DNA from: Paenibacillus sp. PCH8
Lineage (GTDB): Bacteria > Bacillota > Bacilli > Paenibacillales > Paenibacillaceae
Direction: 5' to 3'
NCBI RefSeq assembly: GCF_002968835.1
Contig: NZ_PKQK01000002.1
Coordinates: forward strand, 682,001-746,000
DNA: 64,000 bases
Below, one piece after another: positions 39,419 to 50,848 of the stretch. The translations under genes were made by a program, and so were the position numbers. The notes under the pieces are model-generated. The model made no database searches and had not been told where the DNA came from. It saw only the letters and a list, made by a program, of their open reading frames with translations. How positions within the stretch are numbered: the first letter of the stretch is position 1; each line of letters starts with the position of its first letter.

Positions 39419-40264
39419 TTAACTGCCCAAAATGCCCGGACGAGGGGTAACTCCGAATGCTTGTGCCAACGTGGTTAGCTGTTCTTCCGTGATTCTCTGA
39501 CGGATCTCATGACCGGCAACCAACATATATACCTGAGCCGCCTTTTCAATCGTCTCAATCAACCCAAAAGCCTCGTCTATCGTTGTGCCCGTTCCGAATA
39601 TCCCATGCTGCGGCCAGATGACCGCGTGGTATTCCTTCATTTTCTCCGCCGTTTCGCGTCCAATCTCATTCGATCCAGGTATCATCCACGGGATAATGCC
39701 AATCCCATCCGGGAATACAACCACACACTCCGTGCACATCTGCCACAGCGTTTTTGTGAATTTCGCCTCATCCAGTTCGTGGATGAATGTCATCGCCAGC
39801 ACATGAGTCGCATGGTTGTGCATGACAACGCGGTGATTTGGGTCCACTTTCAGACGTTCGATATGGCTCATGAAGTGTGTAGGCAATTCACTTGTTGGAT
39901 TCGCGCCCGACTTCAATCCCCAGAGCACTTCCAGCTCCTGTCCATCTTGCGATACACGCAGCAACCCCAGATTGTTCTCGGGATCAGCGAGTACATTTTT
40001 GAAATATTTGCCCGAGGCGGTCACGATAAAATACTTGCCTGCCAGCTCTTGCACCGAAAATGCCGGTTTGATCTTGCGAATCACATGATTAATATCGATA
40101 TATTGAGCAACTTCCTCTTCCTCCAGCAGATAGCTGACATTACCGCCATTGCGCTCATCCCAGCCATTTTTCCACATATGCTGTGTAATTTCGGCCATCT
40201 CACGGACAAATGGAATATGAAAACCTGCGGCCTGCGTTGTGTCGTTCGTAAGGGTCACGTTCAT
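39419..40264 (-). CDS. rhaD: Rhamnulose-1-phosphate aldolase
   Basis: A 281-residue class II aldolase splitting L-rhamnulose 1-phosphate into dihydroxyacetone phosphate and L-lactaldehyde (E. coli RhaD has 274). [18 protein letters not shown] near 25-45 is the N-terminal signature. The zinc ligands lie in MHNHATHV near 150 and in [10 protein letters not shown] near 225. The start is ATG 40264 after AAGGAGAG; the frame continues upstream to 40336 without a site. It stands alone: no rhaA, rhaB, rhaM or transporter is nearby. The AT-rich upstream region has repeated TTTGTTTA motifs that could bind a DeoR- or LacI-type regulator. Confidence 0.92.
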   Translation of the reverse strand: MNVTLTNDTTQAAGFHIPFVREMAEITQHMWKNGWDERNGGNVSYLLEEEEVAQYIDINHVIRKIKPAFSVQELAGKYFIVTASGKYFKNVLADPENNLGLLRVSQDGQELEVLWGLKSGANPTSELPTHFMSHIERLKVDPNHRVVMHNHATHVLAMTFIHELDEAKFTKTLWQMCTECVVVFPDGIGIIPWMIPGSNEIGRETAEKMKEYHAVIWPQHGIFGTGTTIDEAFGLIETIEKAAQVYMLVAGHEIRQRITEEQLTTLAQAFGVTPRPGILGS

Positions 40265-40666
40265 GATCAATCTCTCCTTATAATGAAAATAATATAACTT
40301 GTCACGTACATAGTAAGTTCCTTTTTTCACATTCATTATACCTTTGTTTATCTTTGCTAGTCAATAATAAACACAGAAATAATCTTTTATTTATTTTTGT
40401 TTAGTTTTGTTTATTTGAAAATCAAAACAAAAAAATACCCCACCGGCGCCCGGCAGGGTCAGTCACACATCTATTTAACACGAGAAGGGGTTTACAAGAC
40501 TTATCATACCTCTGCTACCTTAATAGAAGCTGAAAGCGAAATAAAAAAAGCATGAAGTCGAGTTCTTTAAAGTAGGCGTAGGTGCTTCAATTCATCTGAT
40601 TAACACTTATTACCCTCCATATGCCCTCTAAGACAAACTACGACCTGACCTTCATCTACGGAGCAT
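40265..40666. other. Region upstream of rhaD
   Basis: 402 bases holding the rhaD promoter, TTTGTTTA-like direct repeats (40344, 40396 and 40408 approximately), and the sRNA-like element at 40430-40538. No protein gene is supported. Confidence 0.5.
40430..40538 (-). ncRNA. Candidate small RNA or 3'-UTR module, copy 1
   Basis: Read on the minus strand, an approximately 80-nt leader with the single-stranded C-rich motif ACCCCTTCTCG runs into a 10-bp terminator stem (40437-40459) and seven T. The 87-nt block 40452-40538 aligns without gaps to 43879-43965; 28 bases (TCACACATCTATTTAACACG and on to GGGG, plus-strand view) are identical. It begins 128 bases after the GNAT gene stop, so it may be an independent transcript or a long 3' UTR. 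No clear promoter was found. Confidence 0.55.
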
Positions 40667-41191
40667 CTATCGGTTACGCAGCATATAGGACGGATGCATT
40701 ACCCCTGTCGGTTCGTACCGTTCGTCACCTGTGTGCTCGAATCCAAGCTTGATCAAGATGTGACGGGACACTTCATTGTCCAGATGATGCCCGGCAAAGA
40801 GTGCCTTCACGTTCATTTCGTCAAAGGCATAACCAATCACCGCCCGCGCTGCTTCTTGGGCGTACCCTTTACCCCAGTGATCCCGGGTTAGATGAAATCC
40901 GAGTTCATAGATATCCTCTTCTGGAGAATACGGACGCAGGCCACAGCAACCGACAAACACCTCCGACTCTTTCTCAAAAAAGGGCCAATATTGCACTCCT
41001 GCTTCCTTCTGCCTTTGAATTTCCTGTGTTAATCGTGCCTCTACTTCATCCTCGCTCAGAAATCCCTTGCTGCTCATCCACTTGGCAACCTCATGATCTC
41101 CCCACAACGCAAACGCCAGCGCACGATCCCCTTCGTTCCACGTCGCACATTCCAATCGTTCGGTTTCAAATAAAATGTCTCTGTTCATCAT
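40667..41191 (-). CDS. GNAT-family N-acetyltransferase
   Basis: A 174-residue acetyltransferase of the RimJ/RimL-like group. LETERLECATWNEGD is the usual start, FVGCCGLRPY forms the central strands, and LTRDHWGKGYAQEAARAVIGYAFDE near 105-130 carries the acetyl-CoA-binding (R/Q)xxGxG/A motif. The C-terminal HTGDERYEPTGVMHPSYML is complete. AGGAGGT lies six bases before the ATG. The substrate (protein N-terminus, antibiotic or metabolite) cannot be told. A candidate small RNA with its own terminator follows downstream on the same strand. Confidence 0.88.
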   Translation of the reverse strand: MMNRDILFETERLECATWNEGDRALAFALWGDHEVAKWMSSKGFLSEDEVEARLTQEIQRQKEAGVQYWPFFEKESEVFVGCCGLRPYSPEEDIYELGFHLTRDHWGKGYAQEAARAVIGYAFDEMNVKALFAGHHLDNEVSRHILIKLGFEHTGDERYEPTGVMHPSYMLRNR

Positions 41192-41394
41192 CCACTAACC
41201 TCCTGTATGCCAACACCAATCTGCGTGCCGCCTATACCTTAAATTAATCGAATGACTGCCAAAGTAAACAAACCTGTATAAAACACATTATTTGCAATGA
41301 AGCGGTGTTTTTATTTTCGTCACAAGTAGAGAGAAGAACTCCTGCAAAAAATGTTTTAGATATTTTGGATCCTCCATTCATTCATTCTTTACTT

Positions 41395-41597
41395 TTATTT
41401 CTTCTTTTTCCTGAAGAAATCGAACTTGATCATATAATCAAAAAGAGACGTAATTACAATCACTCCAATTGGAATCAATACATAAATCCATAACGGATTA
41501 TTTGGAGCTTCACCAGGGGGGCATCCGTTAAAAAAACATAAAGAACAACACAATAAATTACGGCCACTACAATACCTGTTATGTTTCTATTTTTCAT
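41395..41597 (-). pseudogene. Small two-helix membrane protein, frameshifted in a C tract
   Basis: From ATG 41597 (GAGAGGTG seven bases upstream) the frame reads MKNRNITGIVVAVIYCVVLY then VFLTDAP and goes out of frame at a run of six C (plus-strand G 41516-41521). With one more C the frame continues PGEAPNNPLWIYVLIPIGVI, a second helix, and ends in FFRKKKK and TAA. The intact product would be 67 residues with two transmembrane helices. The lesion in a homopolymer could be phase variation, a true mutation or a sequencing error. Function is unknown. Confidence 0.6.
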
Positions 41598-41797
41598 TTT
41601 TCCACACCTCTCGTTAACATAAATTCAAATTATTATATTTTATAATCCGATATACTATAATACATATTTGGAATAATTTTTCTCCCTTATTTATTACTCT
41701 ATAATATCGATTGTATAAATACTAGATGGAGGCTCGCTTTGTTCGTTATAGTAATCTATAGTTTCGCATATATGTATATCCACAAAAAAAAAGAAAA

Positions 41798-41827
41798 ACC
41801 CCTGCCGACAACATGTCCGGCAGAGGT
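41798..41827 (-). terminator. Terminator after the small beta-rich gene
   Basis: ACCTCTGCCGG pairs with its complement CCGnCAGGGGT and is followed by TTTTTCTTTTTTTTT on the minus strand. Confidence 0.85.
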
Positions 41828-41853
41828 CAATCAGCCCTTTACAGCAATGCGAA

Positions 41854-42135
41854 TTAAGATACGGCGAATTGAATTGTTCCGGAAGCTGCGCCTCCAAGGT
41901 TTGCTAGCAATGCAAAAACCAGAACTCCACCTGCAGAGATCGTAAGACTGCTGTTTACAGGAACGACGTAAGTGACTACTGGGGCATTAACACGTGTTAT
42001 CACCAGAGATACCGGAAATGGTCCAAAGTTGTTCACTGTAGCACTGGCATTCGTGCCTCCAGACAGGTTTTCGTAGTAGGACTTACCTACGCCAGCTGGA
42101 AGATTGTAATACTGTAATGGTAAAAGGATGGCCAT
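41854..42135 (-). CDS. Small beta-strand-rich protein, possibly endospore-appendage-like
   Basis: A 93-residue protein with strong AAAGGAGG six bases before ATG 42135; the open frame extends upstream without a site. It has no signal peptide, no cysteine, and a pattern of alternating hydrophobic strands (SATVNNFGPFPVSLVITRV, VTYVVPVNSSLTISAGGVLV, SGTIQFAVS). The ordering VP..SLTI..GG..SGTI resembles the jelly-roll core of small Ena/DUF3992-type endospore appendage subunits of Bacillales, but I could not check this. It has its own terminator on each side and is therefore monocistronic. Treat the assignment as a guess; the gene itself is well supported. Confidence 0.7.
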   Translation of the reverse strand: MAILLPLQYYNLPAGVGKSYYENLSGGTNASATVNNFGPFPVSLVITRVNAPVVTYVVPVNSSLTISAGGVLVFALLANLGGAASGTIQFAVS

Positions 42136-42267
42136 TGAATTCACCTCCTTTTTGCTTTGATACGGTATTCTATGTTTGAAAACTAGTAAAGCCACGGTGA
42201 AATGACCGTGTTATAACGTCCATTTTTGATAGAAACCTAGATTGATAGACAACTGTACGCAAAAAAA

Positions 42268-42292
42268 GCCCCACCGGACCATCCGGTGGAGC
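42268..42292 (-). terminator. Terminator after the DinB gene
   Basis: GCTCCACCGGA pairs with TCCGGTGGGGC (one U-G) and is followed by TTTTTTT on the minus strand. Confidence 0.85.
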
Positions 42293-42323
42293 CAATTAAG
42301 CCTATTCCATAGAACAAGGTTAT

Positions 42324-42812
42324 CTAGGCATACAGCATGAAGAAGTTTAACTCATGTCCCTGCTGCTTGAGATAGTTATACAATTGGGAACGGTGATGGA
42401 ACACATGCGTTACCGTTTCAATCTGCCATTGAACCTGCAGATGTCCATGTTCCATATAGAAAGCTTTCGTCGAACGATTCAAAAAGTCATCTTCGCTCAA
42501 TCCCGTGATATATGCTTTGTAGGATTCGAAATTACTCCACAACGTTGCTTCCAGCTTCTCGATATCTTGAATCCCGGACAAGCTATTCTCCACCAGTCCA
42601 ACCTCAGCTTCACCTTTTTCCTGCATAATGGCAAGATCGGATGCCGTGATCTGGATATAATGATGTACAAGCTCCACTAGTGAACGCATATTCTCCTGCG
42701 GGCGATAAGACCAATCCTCTGAACGGATCAAGCGAATTAACGAAGCCCCCGTCCGTACGCCTGTTTCCAATTCATTTAACAAATGATCCCGAATCTGCAA
42801 TGTTCCATTCAT
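42324..42812 (-). CDS. DinB/YfiT-fold protein
   Basis: A 162-residue four-helix-bundle protein of the DinB superfamily, typically metal-binding, often thiol transferases or of unknown function. The expected histidines are in LVELVHHYIQ near 50 and THVFHHRSQLYNYL near 140. The gene begins 28 bases after the end of the AraC-type C-terminal frame and is probably in one transcript with it. In Paenibacillus such pairs of AraC regulator plus DinB protein are common; the exact role is unknown. Confidence 0.85.
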   Translation of the reverse strand: MNGTLQIRDHLLNELETGVRTGASLIRLIRSEDWSYRPQENMRSLVELVHHYIQITASDLAIMQEKGEAEVGLVENSLSGIQDIEKLEATLWSNFESYKAYITGLSEDDFLNRSTKAFYMEHGHLQVQWQIETVTHVFHHRSQLYNYLKQQGHELNFFMLYA

Positions 42813-42839
42813 ATATGATGTCTCCCTTATCTTTTATTC

Positions 42840-43163
42840 TCACGACTTCAGTATAACCGAAGGTTCTACAGATCTATTGTACAAATCGGACAACATCCTG
42901 CCATGCTCCCTGGCGGCCGTCAACGGAGTCTCTCCATAAAACTTGCGAAATTGCCGAATCAGATGGGCTTGGTCAAAGAAACCATGATTCTGGGCTAGCA
43001 TTGCCCAGTCTGCCGTGTTCCCTTGATGAATATCACTCAGCACACGATGAAAACGAACCACCTCACTGAATCGTTTCGGACTGATTCCGACCCACTCCGA
43101 GAACTTGCGATGCAACTGCCGCTCACTGACTACCTCACGCATGGCCAGCTCCTGGACACTCAT
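42840..43163 (-). CDS. AraC-type DNA-binding half of a split regulator
   Basis: A 107-residue frame that is almost only an AraC double helix-turn-helix: MSVQELAMREVVSERQLHRKF, then WVGISPKRFSEVVRF and the second turn LAQNHGFFDQAHLIRQFRKF. Its ATG overlaps the stop of the upstream sensor frame as ATGA, and AAGGATGGGG lies a few bases before. Normally both halves are one protein of about 310 residues with the same order. Either a one-base frameshift has split it, or the two are made separately with coupled translation. Together with the upstream frame it would control nearby genes such as the DinB gene. Confidence 0.75.
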   Translation of the reverse strand: MSVQELAMREVVSERQLHRKFSEWVGISPKRFSEVVRFHRVLSDIHQGNTADWAMLAQNHGFFDQAHLIRQFRKFYGETPLTAAREHGRMLSDLYNRSVEPSVILKS

Positions 43164-43777
43164 CCGTCCCCATCCTTGAAGATGCGGTGCAGTACGTTTT
43201 TCATCAGATCGTTCTCATATGTGCTTGCCTGCACGGACAATGGACTCAAGTACGCGTTCATGACCTCTACCCGCTCTGCAAAACGATTCGTTTCGGCCAT
43301 CCGTTCCTGAAGCGCGTTCAACTTCTTCGGCCAACATTCCTCAAGGGGAATTCGTTTATCCGTAAACCATTCCAGAGGCATGCCATGGAAGACATGCGCT
43401 CCACCTGGGAAGAACCGCACACCAAAGGTGTAATCTCCAGCAGGAGGATCATCATCGGATGGCTCAGGTACAGCGAAAGGTTGTGTATAATTGCCACAGT
43501 AGGCATAAGAATGCACGGAACAGACCGGGTCGTATGTAATCAGCATATCCGTGCAACCATCCGGCAATACCCGGGCAGGTACAGTCATCGCCGATAGATT
43601 TCGACCTTCTTCCTTCGCAACATCCTCCTGTGTGTACGGAAGAGATCCTGATTCCCAATAACAGGCGACATAGGCCATCAAGCTGGTCGCAGGACTTTTC
43701 TCAACATAATAACTGTTAGGGTACGTTCCATTCATCTGAATAGGCTTAAACAACGGGTGCAGGCTGTGATCCACCAT
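43160..43777 (-). CDS. Sensor half of a split AraC-family regulator
   Basis: A 205-residue frame matching the N-terminal effector domain of AraC regulators of the DUF6597 type: LMAYVACYWESGSLPY, VLPDGCTDMLITYDP near 90, FGVRFFPGGAHVFHGMPLEWF near 145. It ends at GDG-stop exactly where the family continues into the RVSVxELA helix-turn-helix. The following frame supplies that domain after a shift. The lesion sits precisely in the interdomain linker. Both halves are otherwise intact, with no further stops. Confidence 0.75.
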   Translation of the reverse strand: MVDHSLHPLFKPIQMNGTYPNSYYVEKSPATSLMAYVACYWESGSLPYTQEDVAKEEGRNLSAMTVPARVLPDGCTDMLITYDPVCSVHSYAYCGNYTQPFAVPEPSDDDPPAGDYTFGVRFFPGGAHVFHGMPLEWFTDKRIPLEECWPKKLNALQERMAETNRFAERVEVMNAYLSPLSVQASTYENDLMKNVLHRIFKDGDG

Positions 43778-43849
43778 TCGTGCCTCCGATCACTAGAGTT
43801 GGTTACATGTATGTATTCATCTATCATACCATCAAGCGAAGAAATGAAG

Positions 43850-43965
43850 AAAAAAAGTGCCCTACCGGAGGACAATCCGATAGGGCCAATCACACATCTA
43901 TTTAACACGAGAAGGGGGTTACAAGACTTATCTTACCTTCACAACCTTAATAGAAACTGAAATTG
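43850..43965 (-). ncRNA. Candidate small RNA or 3'-UTR module, copy 2
   Basis: Minus strand: an approximately 80-nt leader with AACCCCCTTCTCG, then an 11-bp terminator stem (43859-43886, GCCCTATCGGA/TCCGGTAGGGC) and seven T. The 87-nt block 43879-43965 is the counterpart of 40452-40538. The two terminator stems differ in several bases yet both pair, mostly through G-U/A-U exchanges. It starts 50 bases after the AraC (lac) gene stop. Confidence 0.55.
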
Positions 43966-44014
43966 GGATGAATAACAGATCAAAACTCAAAATGAATAAC
44001 AGCATTTCAGACTT

Positions 44015-44896
44015 TCAATTCAGCCCGTGCAGTTTGCGAAAACGCTCCGGGCTCATGCCTGTATGCCTTTTGAACATCGCACAGAAATAACTAGCATTCT
44101 CGTAACCGACCCGATCGGCTACTTCATAGATTCGCAGTTCCCGCTCACTGAACATGAGTTGTTTGCTCCGATTGATCCGTTCCTGGTTCACGTAAAATAC
44201 AGGTCTGGTATGGAGCGCCTTCTGAAACAGCCTGCACAAATACTGGGGAGATACCACAGCCACATCGGCGAGTTCCTTCAGGGACAGCGACTGATCCAAA
44301 TGCTCTGCGATATAACGCAGCACAGGCTTCAAACGCTCCAGTTCATCATTATAATTGTCAGATGCGATGAGCAGTGGCTTCAGATCCAGCAGCAGAGCAT
44401 ATAATCGTTTGGAGCATTCAACATCGTAATCTGCGTAATCCGTATCACCACCATTCTCCCCCCTCACCAGAAGTTGCTCTAATCCACGCAGCAGCGTGGC
44501 TGTCCTGAGTCTGCATACGCGTGAACTGGTAATTCCCGCATAAGATAATAACTGGCTGGCCTCTCTTCCCTGAAACGAGACCCACGCCAGCTCCCAGCGG
44601 TCACTGATGGGCATATACCGATGCGGGACATCAGGATATAGAAAGAAAACATCTCCCGGTCCGACGATATACTCTTCTTCGTCATGTATAATCAGTCTCC
44701 CCTGACCATGAATAATCTGATGAATCTGATAATCCGGGAATCCCTCTGGACGCTCAGTTTCATATTGGTGTTCCCAGTAACCCACCGTGGTCATATAGAT
44801 CGGCAGGCGAGCAGCTTCTTCTGTTTTACCAAAAAAAATCCGGGTATCCATCGAGTACACCACTTTCTCCGTCGTTAGTTTCATATTGTTATACAT
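44015..44896 (-). CDS. AraC-family regulator divergent from lacZ
   Basis: A regulator of up to 293 residues. An AraC_binding-type cupin domain (about 40-170: PDYQIHQIIHGQGRLIIHDEEEYIVGPGD) binds the sugar, and a double helix-turn-helix follows (about 195-290: LSLKELADVAVVSPQYLCRLF and EVADRVGYENASYFCAMFKRH, MSPERFR). The first ATG (44896) lacks a good ribosome binding site; an ATG at residue 16 after GGAGAAAG is an alternative start. It is divergent from lacZ with 81 bases between. The lacZ promoter has a good -10 but a poor -35, as expected for a gene needing this activator. Confidence 0.87.
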   Translation of the reverse strand: MYNNMKLTTEKVVYSMDTRIFFGKTEEAARLPIYMTTVGYWEHQYETERPEGFPDYQIHQIIHGQGRLIIHDEEEYIVGPGDVFFLYPDVPHRYMPISDRWELAWVSFQGREASQLLSYAGITSSRVCRLRTATLLRGLEQLLVRGENGGDTDYADYDVECSKRLYALLLDLKPLLIASDNYNDELERLKPVLRYIAEHLDQSLSLKELADVAVVSPQYLCRLFQKALHTRPVFYVNQERINRSKQLMFSERELRIYEVADRVGYENASYFCAMFKRHTGMSPERFRKLHGLN

Positions 44897-44936
44897 ATGG
44901 GCAATATTCTTTATTCTCTAAGTCTCCATTCAATTC

Positions 44937-48097
<3,161 letters not shown>

Positions 48098-48105
48098 CAT
48101 CAAGC

Positions 48106-48141
48106 AAGCACTGCTGGCAGTATGCCGGCAGTGCTTTTTTT
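48106..48141 (+). terminator. lacZ terminator
   Basis: AAGCACTGCTGGCA pairs with TGCCGGCAGTGCTT and is followed by TTTTTTG. Confidence 0.9.
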
Positions 48142-48413
48142 GTTGGGGCAGTGAATAGTGGAAGTTTGAAGTTTTTCAACGGAACATTATAATGAATGAG
48201 GTGCAAGAACCATGATGTATGAAGGAAAAGCTTTTTTTCCAGGGTAATGATTCTCACCTGAACCTATTTCAGAACGGTACATCATTTAAATGATAATGAG
48301 GATACTGATCTTTAGAAATGTCCCTACCCATATCTAAATCTAAACCTTGGACACATTTTCGAAGATCGCAGGTTAATGACTATTTAAAATGATATTTATT
48401 ACGAGGTGAGACT
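48142..48413. other. Intergenic region after lacZ
   Basis: About 270 bases with no gene recognised. The promoter of the following small membrane gene is expected in the AT-rich part near 48300-48400. Confidence 0.4.
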
Positions 48414-49124
48414 TTGCAATATTTGTTTACCGCACTCTGTATTCTTGGCTTTATCTCTTTCTCGGGAGTTCTTCTTCTCATAATCCTCTCCATGCGAGAA
48501 CGTCAGAGGATAAAGTTAAGACATATTATTCTATCGGCGTCATGCTTCGTAATTGCTTCAATAGGGTTGTATGGCATGCTGACTTTATCTTCGAACTCTA
48601 CTCAGCCTGGAATAGATCAGACCCCTTCATCCCAGACGAATTCCTCGGGCTTCCACATGACCACCGATGAATTCAAAAACAGGTTTAATGACGCCGTAGG
48701 CAAATACCGATTAAATGGTTTGAGTATCACCCGCTTGAATGTGAAAGAATCTTCAGAGTCAGAGCAGAGTAATGGTACTTTTGAGTATGTATTCAGTGAT
48801 GAATTACGTGTGGTTGGTGTGTTGAATGAAGATAAGAACGTACAGGAAGTCAGGTTATACGCAACTGGTGATGCGAGCAAACCAGCGGGTGGTACTTTTT
48901 TGACCGCTATCGCCACACTCATTCTCACAACCAATAGTGAGTACACGTATAACGATGCACAAGATGTCATCCAAGATATCGGTCTATTGGATCGCGATGT
49001 GAATCAGCGTGATTTTGATAGGGCGACGATTCGAAATGGATTAGAATATCGCTTCAGCATTCAGGATCAGGATCAGGATCAGGATCAGGATCATTCGATT
49101 TTTGAAATAACTGTTGCGAAGTGA
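48414..49124 (+). CDS. Membrane-anchored protein of unknown function with QD repeat
   Basis: A 236-residue protein starting at TTG 48414 after GAGGTGAG. Two transmembrane helices (about 3-26 and 37-57) joined by a basic loop are followed by a soluble domain of about 170 residues with alternating strands and helices. Near the C-terminus five tandem CAGGAT units (49062-49091) encode QDQDQDQDQD. I do not recognise the family. The terminator-like hairpin downstream belongs mainly to the convergent gene. Confidence 0.65.
   Translation: MQYLFTALCILGFISFSGVLLLIILSMRERQRIKLRHIILSASCFVIASIGLYGMLTLSSNSTQPGIDQTPSSQTNSSGFHMTTDEFKNRFNDAVGKYRLNGLSITRLNVKESSESEQSNGTFEYVFSDELRVVGVLNEDKNVQEVRLYATGDASKPAGGTFLTAIATLILTTNSEYTYNDAQDVIQDIGLLDRDVNQRDFDRATIRNGLEYRFSIQDQDQDQDQDHSIFEITVAK
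49062..49091 (+). repeat. Hexanucleotide tandem repeat (CAGGAT)5
   Basis: Five perfect copies in frame inside the membrane-protein gene. Slippage would add or remove Gln-Asp pairs without shifting the frame. Confidence 0.9.
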
Positions 49125-49140
49125 GGCGCAATTGTGTAAA

Positions 49141-49168
49141 AAGGCCGCTCCATAAAGGAACGGCCCAA
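49141..49168 (-). terminator. Terminator after the small lipoprotein gene
   Basis: GGCCGTTCC pairs with GGAGCGGCC (one mismatch) and is followed by TTTTTA on the minus strand. Confidence 0.65.
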
Positions 49169-49242
49169 CGTGTGAAATGTACGGTTTGGATAATTCAGGA
49201 GTTGTCACCAATCCAATGATGAACACCTCCACCATGCGAGAG

Positions 49243-49590
49243 TTACTCAAAAGTTACAATCTCGCTCTGATTGTTCCAGCTCATTTTAAAGGTAATCGGG
49301 TCTTTCGTTTTCTCCGCCTCCGTAATGGTTCCCGACATCTTGAATGGCACCTCTTGCTCTTCAAGTGCTTTGCCCTGTTGGTCTATATTATTACCGGTAA
49401 GGTCAAACACAAAATCCTTTATGTGCGTTTCATCACCTATATAGGTGATACTATAGGCCCCTGTCGATCTCTGAAGAGATACATCCCAGTTATCGCTCTT
49501 TCCGTGTAGCCTATCATCCGCACCACAAGCTGACAAAATAGATAAAAGTAATATCGTACAGAGAATCAGTGGTAGTTTAAATAATTTCAT
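49243..49590 (-). CDS. Small lipoprotein of unknown function
   Basis: A 115-residue lipoprotein. The signal peptide MKLFKLPLILCTILLLSILSAC ends at the lipidated Cys22. The mature part (about 94 residues) is strand-rich (NWDVSLQRSTGAYSITYIGD, VPFKMSGTITEAEK) and looks like a single small beta-sandwich. AAAGGAGGGA precedes the ATG. No family is recognised. It is monocistronic between a convergent membrane gene and the monooxygenase pseudogene. Confidence 0.75.
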   Translation of the reverse strand: MKLFKLPLILCTILLLSILSACGADDRLHGKSDNWDVSLQRSTGAYSITYIGDETHIKDFVFDLTGNNIDQQGKALEEQEVPFKMSGTITEAEKTKDPITFKMSWNNQSEIVTFE

Positions 49591-49678
49591 AAAATCCCTC
49601 CTTTTAGGAATATACCCAAAAATATGAGTTATGATATTTGCTAATCATCCCAACCATCTGCTCTTAGCATGATGTATC

Positions 49679-50722
49679 TTACCTTTGAATCACATGACTA
49701 ACGATCTTCTGAGCATCGTACTTGACCCATCCCAACAATGCAGAACCTCGTGATGTTTGCCAAGGTAGCCCTACATAGTACAGCCCAGCAACCGGTGATA
49801 CGCCTCTCTCGTGTATAATTCCACCTTTGGAATCAAAAGCAGTATGGATATCGATCCAACCATCATTTTGTTTAAACCCCGTCGCCCAGATAATATTGTC
49901 TATTCGTGTCTCACTACCATCCTCATACTGGATGCGGTCATCTATTGCATTTACAGCACGTGGACGCATGTTAACTTTTCCCTGGGTTATCAATTCTTTT
50001 AACTCATAGCCATAGACGTACTCCGGCTGATTTCGAAACCATTTTCCAACCATACGATCTGCACTTGCACGTAATACTCCGAGCTTTTCAAAATACCAGA
50101 ATATACTTCGTTTCATGATATGCAAAGGCCTAAAGGTTATATTTCGAGCTATGGATATGTATACGGTTTGTCTATCATCTGATGCTAACTCTACGGCGAT
50201 TTGGGCACCTGAATTCCCTCCGCCTACGACTACTGTTGTTCCAGGAAGCAATTGAGAGATATTTTTATATTCTGATGAGTGAAGTTGAACTATATTCTCG
50301 GATAACGACTTTGCAAAAGGTGGAACATTCTTGGTCTGGAAAGGCCCCGTCGCAACGATAATATTGCGTGAAACAATTATTCCATCATTGGTTTCAGTAT
50401 AGTACACCTCATCTTGCTTCGAGAGACGAGTGATTAAACAGTTTAACTTTATAGGAAGATGCATTTGTGTGGCGTAACTTTCAAAATAATCTGCAATTTC
50501 ATCTTTGTTTGGCAGGCCATTTTCATTTCCACGAAGAGGCATTCTGGGTAATCCATCGTACATGCGCGGGGTGAAAAGACGCAAGGAATCGTACCGTTTA
50601 CGCCAAGATTCCCCGACAGATTAGGCAGCGTCAACGATTAAAAAGGTTAACCCCGACTGTTGAAGATAGTAACCTGCTGCCAAGCCTGCTTGCCCAGCTC
50701 CGATAACCAATACATCGTACAT
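49679..50722 (-). pseudogene. Flavin monooxygenase-like gene with an internal stop
   Basis: The full frame from ATG 50722 reads MYDVLVIGAGQAGLAAGYYL (FAD-binding GxGxxG), reaches a TAA at codon 34 (50621-50623), and then continues in the same frame SVGESWRKRYDSLRLFTPRMYDG for 313 more codons to the proper end. The second dinucleotide-binding GGGNSG (about residue 165) and the FMO-like C-terminus are intact. So one nonsense substitution breaks an otherwise complete 346-residue FAD/NAD(P)-dependent oxidoreductase of the flavin-containing monooxygenase type. Translation could restart at ATG 50584, but the product would lack the FAD site. Confidence 0.88.
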
Positions 50723-50848
50723 ATGTATCATCCCCAATATCGTTTTATGTATTAATATATGAGCAATTGTTCATATGTTAATCTTACTTAACTACTGTCT
50801 ATTTAGCAATAGAAGAAAACATCACTATTTTTTTTAAGAAATCAACAT

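Noticed and set aside
39509..40297. 262-residue plus-strand frame opposite rhaD
   Set aside because: Antisense of a conserved enzyme, with no ribosome binding site.
49062..49091. Possible CRISPR-like repeat
   Set aside because: Six-base tandem units without spacers inside a coding frame; a microsatellite.
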